NCBI GenBank assembly: GCA_036924085.1
Contig: JAVGWX010000013.1
Span: forward strand, 61,812,157-61,876,156
Length of the DNA stretch: 64,000 nt
Source of the DNA: Ariolimax columbianus
Taxonomy: Eukaryota; Mollusca; Gastropoda; Stylommatophora; Arionidae
Direction of reading: 5' to 3'
Below the pieces are notes generated by a model. It was not told the DNA's origin and searched no databases. It saw only the letters and a program-made list of their open reading frames with translations. A program made the translations under genes and the position numbers. Shown piece by piece: positions 36,101-48,100 of the stretch (the stretch's first letter is position 1; every line of letters starts with the position of its first letter).

Positions 36101-39100
36101 TCGTAGGTGGCTGATCAAACCAATCGAAGAGGACCACATTGTTATCTGTCAATCCTGGCGTGGGTTCGTATGTGGCTGATCATACCAATCGAAGAGGACC
36201 ACATTGTCATCTGTCAATCCTGGAGTGGGTTCGTAGGTGGCTGATCAAACCAATCGAAGAGGATCACATTGTCATCTGTCAATCCTGGAGTGGGTTCGTA
36301 GGTGACTGATCAAACCAATCGAAGAGGACCACATTGGCATCTGTCAATCCTGGAGTGGGTTCGTAGGTGGCTGATCAAACCAATCGAAGAGGACCACACT
36401 GTCATCTGTCAATCCTGGAGTGGGTTCGTAGGTGGCTGGTCAAACCAATCGAAGAGGACCACACTGTCATCTGTCAATCCTGACGTTGGTTCGTATGTGA
36501 CTGGACAAACCAATCCGAGCCCGAAAGCGTCTTTTACACTGAGGGCAGAGAAACACTGTCTGACCGTCAGACGGAGGCAATTCGTCTGCTGTCCTTCGTG
36601 TCGCTCGTCTCCATGCAGCTTCCTTGATTCTCGTCTGCTCCATATGTGTCGTGCCAGAAGAGATTTTACAACGCCAAGCAGACGATCAGCAGCAATATTC
36701 TCCCAATTATCAGGGTCAATGTCGCAGTTCTTCAGTGAGGCTTTCACAGTGTTTTTCTAACGTTTTATTTGGCCACTGCGAGCTCGCTTGCCTGACTCAA
36801 GCTTGCCATAGAATATTTTCTTTGGAAGCCACTCATCTGACATGCAGACAACATGGCCAGTCCGTCCAAGCTGCGATTGGCACAGAGTTGTATGGATGCT
36901 TGTCATATCAGCGCACGGAAGAACTTCAACATCTGTGATCCTATCTTGTCATTTTATGTTCAGCTGTTTGATTAGACAGCCCAGGTGAAAGTGGTCAAGC
37001 TTTTTCGCATGTCGACTGTACATAGTCCAGGTTTCACAGGCGGTCAGAAGAGTTGTTAGGACGACAGCCGCATAAACCTTTAAATTGGTTATAGGTTTAA
37101 TTCCTATCCGGTTCCGAACTGAGGATTTTAGTTTTCCAAATGGTTTACATGCTTTTATAATTCTCGACTTTACTTCCTCATCAATATGGACTGCTCTGGA
37201 GAGTGTACTGTCAAGGTATACAAAGCGTTCCCCCGATTTCAACTTCTGATCATTGAAAGCGATAGAGGGCTCACTTTTTCCCCTTTTCTAGGGGCTGTTT
37301 GGTGCAGCACTTCAGTCTTACTAGTAGAAATAGCGAGACCAAACTTAACGCAATCCGCTGCAAACATGTCAACAGTACATTGCATTTCAGTCTCTGAATG
37401 GGCTTTGAGGGCGCAGTCATCAGCAAAGAGAAGTTTACATATTTTTTCTTCTTCTTCTTCTTCTTCTTCTTCTTCTTCTTCTTCTTCTTCGTTCGTTCTC
37501 AATCTCTCACTACTAAACCCTGAAAGGGCTTAAGTAGCAGAATGTAGTACAGAGAACCGAATGCGTTGTGTTGTAGTTTACAGCTTGGCTGCGATATTTG
37601 CACCTTTCGGTCCAACACATCCGACTTCAGCAAACCTTTTTTTGAGTATCAGGTTAGCATTCCCTCTTCGATCCCTTCTCCTTAGCCAGTCTGCCCTGCT
37701 GCAGTCTGTTATCCAGGATCACTGCGTGGAGGTGTAGAAGGGCCTTGGCAGCTCTGGTTTGCTGGCCCTGAGGCTAGCAGTCAGCTATGGGTCACTAACC
37801 ACTGCAGCTCATGCGCTGCTCAGCATCTTGATCCCAGATATGGTTTAAATTTGTGCTCTTGTTCTTACCTGCAGTCTCCTCAGATTGAAGAACACGCCGT
37901 CTAGAGTAGGCCATTGGCGGACCCTGGAAAACGCCTTCCTTCTTTGCACATTTTTTTTTTTTTTTTTTCGTTCGCCTTATTTTCTCTAATCCCCAAGGCG
38001 GTGTGCGTTGCACTGTGGTTTTTATTTTGCGCCTGTCGGCCCAGTGCTTCCGACTTCAGCATACATTTTATGAAAGGGTCTGCTTCCTCCTGCATTTTCT
38101 AAGGGTTTGCTTCCTCGGGGTAACGGCCAGTGCTGTGATGGGGATCGAACCCAGCACCTTCGGGTTGTGAACCGTGCTACTTAACCACTAGGCCACGCCG
38201 TCCCCTCCTTCTTTGCACATGATTTCGGATCATTGTTAAATGCACAGAGTGTATGCTTCTCCTCTAGCAGACGCTGTATATCTTAGCAGTTTCCATCAAA
38301 CCAGCCCTGATAACTGCGTGAAGCAGTGCCAAGTGTGTTAGCAGAGGCGGAGTATAAAATTTACCTAAATCTGATCCAGCTTGCCTCTATATCAACTGTA
38401 GTGTCAAAATGGCTGGCGATGTTGTCTGCAAGACTCTCTATGGTGATGTTGTTGTCTACATATAGCGCAAGTTACATCATCAGTTACGTTGATACTGTCA
38501 AGATTAGGGGCCGAACGATTACCAACCTTCGTTTTGCAGATGATGTCGACGGGTTAGCTGGTTCAGAAGTAGAACTACAGGAATGGGTCAGGAGGCTTGA
38601 TGAAACAGCCGTTGACTATTGTATGGAGATAAACGCTGGAAATACAAAATTAATGGGGATCAACGCTGAGGGCTTCAACAGCAGGATAAAAGCTAACGGT
38701 CAGGAACTCGAAGTGGTTGACCGTTTTAAATATCTAGGGTCGATTGTCAGTGATGAAGGATCAAAATGGGAGATGTTGGCCAGAATAGCACAGACAATAG
38801 CGGCGCTTGCACGGCTTAACAAAATCTGGCAAGATAAACGGTTAGCACTACGCACGAAAATCAGATTAAGTACACTGGTCCTGTCAATACTTCTATGCTG
38901 GTGAGACATGGACAGTTACAGCTGACCTTTAGCGAAGGATACAGGCCTTGGAGATGAGATGTTTCCGAAGACTTTTAAACGTCACGTACAAAGATTGAGT
39001 TACAAATGAGGAAATACGAGATTTACAACAGCAATGTGGCCTTTTGAAGACCTCTTGGCAACTGTCAAAAGAAGAAAACTCGCTTGGTACGGTCACATAT

Positions 39101-42100
39101 CGAAATCAAATGGTCTTTTGCAAATACTATCCTGCACGGAAAGGTTAAGCCAGACGACGAAGAGGCCGTCCCAAACAGAGGTGGGAGGACAACATAAAAT
39201 AATAGACCAATCTCCGACCAGAAGAGGCACAGGCAACTGCTTTCGTCACTCAGACCTGCAGATCGTGACAGAGGACGGCCAAGAACTACTTTCATTACTA
39301 GCCTACAGAGACGAAACAAAAGTCGGCTAAGGACTACTTTCTTCACTTAGACTTGCAGAGAGGACGCAGAGGTCGACCAAGAACTGCTCGGTTACTCAGA
39401 CCTGCATAAACAAGGTAGTGGTCGACCAAGTACTATTTTTATCACTCAGACTTGCAGACACGTGGGAACCAAATCCTACGACCAGAGTCGGATTTAACCT
39501 GGCGAGACCTGAGCTATTTAGAGAATATAGGCCCCTTGTTAAAAAATTACACCAGAAGGAAAGTCCGAGCATTTTACAGGAATACTAATTTAGTGACTCT
39601 ACTGCTTGTACTATCGGATATGTCTTGCCACTTAACTTAACTTAACGTCTTTATACTGGTTTAGAAGACTCTGCAGAGTCTGTATACAACCAGTTCCATT
39701 TACATCACCTTCCTCTAGAAGCTGTACGCATCCAATATGTTCTTAAATGCATTGACCGTCCCAGCCTCCACCACCTCACTTGGCAATGCATTCCAAGCAT
39801 TCACTACTCTCTGGCTAAAGAAATACTTCCTAATATCTAATCTGGACCTCTCCTTAGTCAACTTGTAGCTGTGCCCTCTTGTCCTTGTTGGTGGTTGTAC
39901 TTTAAAAAACTTGTTATAGTCTACTTTATCCATTCCTCTGATCATCTTATACACCTGTATTAAGTCACCACGAATTCTTCTCTCTTCTAGACACTGAAGG
40001 CCAGTTCTTTTTAATCTTTCTTCATAACTGTAATTCTGGAATCCCACTATTAGCTTTGTCGCTCTTTTTTGTATTCTCTCCAGCATGTCTATATCCCCTC
40101 TCTGATAAGGACTCCACACCTGTACACAGTACTCCAATCTAGGTCTAACTAATGCTTTATACAGTTTGACTATCACTTTCTTGCTCCTATGTTTAATATT
40201 TCTTTTTATCATCCCTAACATTGCATTTGCCTTTTTTACTGCTACCTGAACTTGCTCCCTCACCTTACATGTATGATCTATTATAACCCCTAAGTCCCTT
40301 TCTTATCTATCTTTCTAATATTGTTCTCTCCCATTCTGTAATTATGTTCCATATTGGATCTACCCATGTGGATGACTGTACATTTATCTACATTAAACTC
40401 CATTTGCCAGATTACAGACCATTCTCGAATTTTATCTAAATCCGACCTCAATATATCCACTTCTGCTTTAGATGAGACACTACTGCATAGTTTTGTGTCA
40501 TCAGCAAATTTTGCAATAATGTATCCCATACCTATGTCCAAATCATTTATATATATCAAGAATAAAATTGGTCCCAAAACCGAGCCCTGTGGCACTCCAC
40601 TTTTCACTTCACACCACTCAGAGTACTCCTTATTTATACCCACCCTTTGCCTTCTTCCCGTTAACCAATTTTCAATCCATTTGGCAACTTCCCCACCTAT
40701 TCCATGTGATTTTAATTTTCGAAATAATCTTTGATGAGGTACTCTATCAAAGGCCTTTGCAAAATCCAGATAAATAACAGCCACTGGCTCCCCTTTATCT
40801 AACATTTTGGTAACCTCCTCCATGAATTCTAATAGATTTGTTAAGCATGATCTCCCTCTGGTAAACCCATGCTGACTTTTTCTAATTAGATTAAATTTGT
40901 CTAAATGCATTACAATGTTCTTTGATTATTGACTCTAACAATTTACAGACTATGCTCGTTAAGCTCACAGGTCTATAGTTTGCTGGATCTGCCTTTTTGC
41001 CCTTTTTGAATAAGGGGATCACTCCCGCATCTTTCCAATCCCGTGGAACAATCCCTTGTGCAAGTGATTGAGAACATAATATAGCCAATGGTTTTGCTAA
41101 TTGGTCTCTAATTTCAAACAGCAATTTTGGATGAATACCATCTTGACCTGGACATTTATCCACTTTCAACCCCTCCAATTTTTTAAAAACCATTTCCTCT
41201 GTAATACAGATTGATCCTAATCCTGCTGTATCTATGTCTCTTTGAAAAATATCTACAGGCTCTGGGATCTTGGAGCAGTCCACTTTTGTGTACACTGTGC
41301 CAAAGTAGTGATTGAGTAGATTTGCTGCCTCCCTATTTTCACTTATGTTATTTCCTGTGCTGTCTATGAGAGGGCCTACTTTGTCCTTTGATCTTTGTTT
41401 ATTTCTAACATAAGATAAGAAGCTTTTACTATCAGTCTTGATCCTCTGAGCAAGTTTCTTTTCGAAGTCTATTTTTGCTGTTTTATTCGCTTTCTGAGAT
41501 ATGTTCTGCTTGTCCAAATATTTTAAATATGTTTCTTTTGATTTACCTGTCTCTATATATTTTTTTCCATGCTTTATTTTTAGCTCTTCTACATTTAACT
41601 ACAATTTTAGTGATCCACTTTTTACGCTTGGGGTTTACATCCTTATATGGAACACATTCCTCTTTTAGCGTTTCGAGAACTGCTTTAAAACTCACCCACT
41701 CCTGTTCAACATCTGTTCCTCTGACAATATCTTCCAAGATTATGTGGTTCGCTGCCTCTTTCATCCTCTTAACATCTGTCTTAGAGTAGTCATATGTTCG
41801 CGTGTTTATGTTCACTTCTTTCCCTGCAATAAGATCCCATCGGATGATTTGATGGTCACTTGAGCCAAACAGTTCCCCTACGGTAACGTTTTCAATCATA
41901 TTTTCCTCTGTAGTAAAAACTAAGTCGAGTATGTTTTTGCCTCTGGTGGCTGCTTCTACATGTTGAATTAAAAAATTAAAAAAGGTTTTGACTCTACAAG
42001 TGCTTCTGCCATATCCCATTTTATTTCTGGAAAGTTGAAATCCCCCATTAATAATAATTTCCTATCACTTGCCTTTACTATGCTACTAATCAGCTCCTCA

Positions 42101-45100
42101 TCTTCCTCCTTTTGACTTGATGGACATCTATAGCATACTCCAATCACTGTTTTTTCACCCCCACTTTCTATTTCACCCCATACACTTTCATTTTTGTTAC
42201 CACATGATAAATCCTCTCTGCTAGTTATATTAACAGAATTTATACAGTATAATAAAACACCACCCCCCCCCCCCCCCCTTAGCCTTGTCTCCAACTACCC
42301 TATCCTTCCTTAACATTGTATCAGGGTTGTTGATGAGAGTGAGGCTAACGTACGAAATTCCTCTTAACTATAATACAATTCATGCGCAAGTCACTTAATT
42401 TAGTTTCACATTCGTTACACCTCTGTCTACTATGACGTCAATGATGGAAGTGCCTTTGATGTTTGGCACATGGAACATTCACATCCTCGTGGATAGTCTG
42501 CAAAAATATCCACTATCTCTGTCGAAGGGGGTGTCCTTACTCCTTGTACTAAGTACAGCAGACAATTGAAGGCTCGATGTGGCTTATTTAGCCCTCTTCT
42601 AACTCATGAAAACAGTGAATGCTGACAAAGTGGTCCTCATCGATTCCGACGAACGAACAATATTATGGGATATTCAGAAAATATCCTCTGTTTGCTTATA
42701 TTTATTGCCAATCACCGAAAGTATTTCTTCGCGCATGCGCGATTGATTTCTTGATCTATTGGCAACACACAAACGACATGTTGTGATATTTGTACTTTGC
42801 TTCAAGTTGTTATTGTGCGTCCAAAAAGTTTAGAACAATCGAAGGTCCCGTCTACTGTGGGGACTCGGTGGTCTTGAGGTAAGGTGTCGGCCTCGGTTGC
42901 TGGGGTTCGTGGGTTCGAATCACGGCGAAGACCAAGGTTTTTGTTGACGGGATCTTCTGGTACAAATTCCCCTGATCTTTGGGCAGTGAGATCGGGCCCC
43001 TGATCTCTGGGCAGTGAGATCATGCCCCTGATCTCTGGGTAGTGAGATCGGGCTCCTGATCTCTGGGTAGTGAGATCGGGCTCCTGATCTCTGGGCAGTG
43101 AGATGGGGCCCCTGATCTCTGGGCGGTGAGATCGGGCCTCTGATCTCTGGGTAGTGAGATCGGGCCTCTGATCTCTGGGCAGTGAGATCGGGCCTCTGAC
43201 CTCTTGGCAGTGAGATGGGGCCCCTGATCTCTGGGCAGTGAGATCGGGCCTCTGATCTCTGGGCAGTGAGATCGGGCCTCTGATCTCTGGGTAGTGAGAT
43301 CGGGCCTCTGATCTCTGGGTAGTGAGATGGGGCCCCTGATCTCTGGGCAGTGAGATGGGGCCCCTGATCTCTGGGCAGTGAGATCGGGCTCCTGATCTCT
43401 GGGTAGTGAGATCGGGCCTCTGATCTCTGGGTAGTGAGATCGGGCTCCTGATCTCTGGGCAGTGAGATGGGGCCCCTGATCTCTAGGTAGTGAGATCGGA
43501 CTTCCGTGTTCAGTGTCGAGCACGTTAAGAATTCCCTGCCAGTTGGACATCGAAAAGAGTAGGCTTAACGGCCGCTGTCCGGACAAAATTCTAGTTAAAA
43601 ACCTCCCCAAGTTATTTGTACCTTTCCCCATGGGGTTTGTTAAGAGCAGCTATAAATGGCGCCTAACTGGCTGCGAGTCTACTTAGCTCTAGTGTTTGAG
43701 TCTATTAAGATGGACTACCACATTGATTAGATCACCCCCTCCCCCCTCCGAAACTGGCTGTATAAAGACTCAATAACGTCTTCTAAACCAGTATTAAGAC
43801 ATTAAGTTATATGGTCTGTATTTAGCTTCTAAGTGCGACAAAAATTATAAATCAATTCAAATTCATCGTCTGATCTGTGAAGTTTGTGATGGCAATGCAA
43901 TGAGTGATACTATGGTTAGGAATTGGATAAAAACGTTCAATGAAAGACACGAGAATATGCACGATGAGGCTATGGCAATGCAGAGGTTGAATAAAATGAG
44001 AAATTTATGGCTGAAATCTAATAAAAACGACAAACATAAAAATCCTGCTAATTTGCATCTTCTTGGTGGCAACGTACGAATGTGAAACGTCAACTACCAC
44101 ATAAACACTTCAGAAAAATATTGAATCTTTCAAACTAAAAGGGTGCTCAAAATAACAAGGATAGCTACAATAAAAAAGGTAGATATCCTAAAAGAATTTT
44201 ATATCGAGGAAAATTGGTTAGTAAACAATATCTTGTCCTGAAAGCTCAAATATTGTGTCCACATCAAACGTCAAAATGGCCTGCAGAGAACGGTACTGGG
44301 GCGTATGGTGGTTGGAAAGCAGGGCAGAGGCAGACCGAGGAGAAGATGGACACAAGGCATCGCGAAGGTCCTGAAGATGATAGCGACAGAGGCGGGAGTT
44401 ATGGCTAGAGATTGATGGTCTTACAGATCGGTTGTTGTGAGAGCGACGTTCTGCAAAAGACGTGCTACACGATGATGATGATGTTAAAAAACAGGGTATG
44501 GTCAGTTAACGCGCTAAGAACAATAACACCAACAAAACCTACGTTACGACAAACAGGTCTTCATCAGGGACAACGAACAAGAGCAAAATTAACTATCAAA
44601 TCATAGAAGAAGGGAAAAATATATAAATATAGGACATGAACACATCATCATCAAGTGCCGTCTCCGCATCAGAGGTTGACGGAAATGGATCTCCAGCTGT
44701 CTCCGTCCCGTGTCAGGTTGGTACACTTAGCAACAAAGATGGCGCTTAACCGGCTGTGGATCTACATTGCTCTGCTGCTTTAGTTCATTATGGATGCCGC
44801 TATACCCCGGTATTGCATGGAATTCACACTAGTCGACGACTTACACTTGTGTTCACGGGATGGTATTGTTGTTTTCCATTTGGACTGGTTAATTCGTCCG
44901 GTTTTTTTTTGTGTTTTTTTTGTGTGATTTCTTCCGTCCGATTATTAAAATCCGTTCCATGTTAGAGAGAAACGTTGGCATAAGGGCTGGTCTATGGTCA
45001 GTTCTATGTTAGAGAGAAACGTTACATATGGCCGATCTACAATCAGTTCCGTGCTGGTGAGAAACGTGGCATAAAGATCGGTCTGTGATCGGTTCCACGT

Positions 45101-48100
45101 TGGAGAGAAACGTGAAATTATGAACCAGTCATTGATCATAAAAGAATGGACCAATCTCTAACCATAGGAGGGATAGGCAGCGGCCGGAGACAAAGAGAGG
45201 TGGCATGGGGTTGTTTTCGTGTCTTCACGGCTGCCCCAATGATATCACCCGTTACGGTATTACCTGACTTGAGTAACTATCAGTTCTAATACTCTAGGTG
45301 TGTTGCCCAGCTTGGGTGATCCTTCTGGAAGCTTTCGTCTTCACTGGTATAACTCTTAGGATTATTGACAAACACAAGCCTCTTAATCATCTAAAATTAA
45401 CAAATACAAAGGGGAACAACAACATAACGTTATCCAATAATCTCTTACCAGGAGTTTCACCTTCTGGAACAGCAGGAAAGCTCTGAAAAGTACGGATCTG
45501 AGGTCATTCGACAGTAAACACTGTCAGACCACTGTCCTGGGATCAAGATGCTGAGCAGCGCATGAGCTGCAGTGGTCAGCGACCCATAGCTGACTACTAG
45601 CGTCAGGGCCAGCGAACTAGAGATGCCAAGACCCTTCTACACCTCCACGCGGTGATCCTGGATAACAGGCTGCAGCAGGGCAGACTGGCTAAGGAGAAGG
45701 GATCGAAGAGAGAATGCTAACCCGGTATTCAAAAAATGCTTGCTGAAGTCGGATGTGTTGGACCGAAAGGTGCAAATATCGCAGTCAAGCTGTAAACTAC
45801 GACACAACGCATTCCGTTCTCTGGACTACATTCTGTTACTTAAGCCCTTTCGGGGTTTGTTAGCGGGAGATTGAGAACGAACGAAGCCAAGCCAAGACCG
45901 ATGTCATCCTTATTGGTCAGTATCGCCTTTATTATTGAATCTTCACACTCTTTCTTGAAGACTTCGATTCTGGCCTAACCTATTTCGTTATTAATAATTA
46001 TTTTGATAATATCTTGATGATGTACACCTATATACCTCAACACCAGGAATATTTCCTTAGCCATTTCATCAGCGCATCTGCCTAACCGAAGAAGGAAAAT
46101 AACGTCACCATTTATGTCACGTGATGTTGAGACATCCTCCATTTTTGGTGATGTTTGTCTTTTTCATAAACAGCTATGATGTCTCAATTGTTTGTTTGTT
46201 TATTTATTTGTTTTTCTCTGTCCTCGTACAGAAAAGATGCCAGTTGGTCTGAAATGCGAAATGTTCATTTACATGGAATAGGTGGGGAGGTTGCCGAATG
46301 GATTGAAAGTTGGTTAACGGGAATAAGTCAAGAGAGTGTGCATAAATGAGGAGTACTCTGAGTGGTGTGAAGTAAAAAGTGGAGATAAAATTCGAGACTG
46401 GTCTGTGAAATGGCAAATGGAGTTTAATATTGATAAACGTACAGTCATCCACGTGGGTAGATCAAATATGGAACATAATTACAGAATGGGCGAGAACAAT
46501 ATTAGAAAGATAGATAAGGAAAGGAATCTAGGGGTTATAATAGATCATACAGGAAAGGTGAGTGAGCAAGTTAAGGTAGCAGTGAAAAAGGCAAATCTAT
46601 GTTTAATATTTCTTTTTATCATACATAACATTGCATTTGCCTTATTCACTGGTACCTGAACTTGCTCATTCATTTTGTGGTTGTCAAACTGTATAAATGA
46701 TTAGTTAGACCTAGATTGGAGTACTGTGTACAGGCGTGGAATCATTATCGTAGAGGAGACATAAACATGCTGGAAAGGATACAAAAAAGAGTGACAAAAC
46801 TGATAGTGGGATTCCAGAATTACAGTTACGAGGAAACAGAAAAACCGGCCTACAGTGTCTAGAACAGAGGAGAATTCAAGGTGACAATACAGGTTTATAA
46901 GATAATCACAGGAAAGGTAAAATTAGACTACAACAGGTCTTTCAAAATACAACCACCAACAAGAACAAAAGGACACAGATACAAATTAACTAAAGAAAGG
47001 TCATGATTGGATATTAGAAAATATTTTTTTAGTCATAGAGTGGTGAATGTTTGGAATGCATTACCCCAAGAGGCAGAGACAGTTAATGCATTTAAGAATA
47101 GATTGGATGTGCACAGTTTTTAGAGCAGGGTAAAGCAGATGTGACTGGTTGTCTACGGACTCTGATGAGTCTTCTAAACCAGTATAAAGACGTTAAGTTA
47201 AGTTTAGTAGTTAGTGTTATAGTCTGCCATGTTTTCTTACCTGACACGCCCATTTTCTTCCTGTTCGCGGCGGTATTACAAAGCACTGCTAATCAAGGTT
47301 TTCCTGACACTCATGATTTCTCCATCATCTTTCTTTCCTACTGCCCTTGCCATACGGCGTCACAGAGAGGCGGGATGTCCTACTGCCCTTGCCATACGGC
47401 GTCGCAGAGAGGCGGGATGTCCTACTGCCCTTGCCATACGGCGTCACAGAGAGGCGGGATGTCCTACTGCCCTTGTCATACGGCGTCGCAAAGAGGCGGG
47501 ATCCGCAGATGTCTTGTTATCGTCACGTGTGAGGCTTGTGCTGAGGAGAAAGTGGATAGACTGAATAAATAAGACCTGTCGTAAAATGGGAAAAAATGTT
47601 ACTCGAGCCACGAGAGAAGCAAAAGACAAATACATAACACGACAGTGGGATACAACCCGATAGAAAGTGAGAAGACAAATACATAACACGACATTGGGAT
47701 ACAACCCGATAGAAAGTGAGATGACAAATACATAACACGACAGTGGGATACAACCCGATAGAAAGTGAGATGACAAATACATAACACGACAGTGGGATAC
47801 AACCCGATAGAAAGTGAGAAGACAAATACATAACACGACATTGGGATACAACCCGATAGAAAGTGAGACGACAAAAGACAAATACATAACAAGACAGTGG
47901 GATACAACCCGATAGAAAGTGAGAAGACAAAAGACAAATACATAACACGACAGTGGGATACAACCCGATAGAAAGTGAGATGACAAATACATAACACGAC
48001 AGTGGGTTACAACCCGATAGAAAGTGAGACGACAAATACATAACACGACAGTGGGATACAACCCGATAGAAAGTGAGACGACAAATACATAACACGACAT

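Larger units (their letters stand above)
36050..38340 (-). mobile_element. LINE RT C-terminal half, interrupted by two SINEs
   Basis: Reading on the minus strand: FFNLRRLQVRTRAQ (about 37850-37910), then after SINE A KICKLLFADDCALKAHSETE (about 37390-37440), FGLAISTSKTEVLHQ, YLDSTLSRAVHIDEEVKSRI, LLTACETWTMYSR, GRTGHVVCMSDEWLPKKIFY, DNWENIAADRL and a C-terminal finger ending GLTSHLRTHS. FADD is intact but the frame is broken several times. 38221-38340 continues its N-terminal side. The terminal finger is tandemly repeated at 36061-36515. Confidence 0.85.

Noticed and set aside
43020..43631. 203-codon frame with SLPRDQ repeats
   Set aside because: This is the 28-bp SINE-internal minisatellite read through. 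The sibling SINE has one unit and no such frame.
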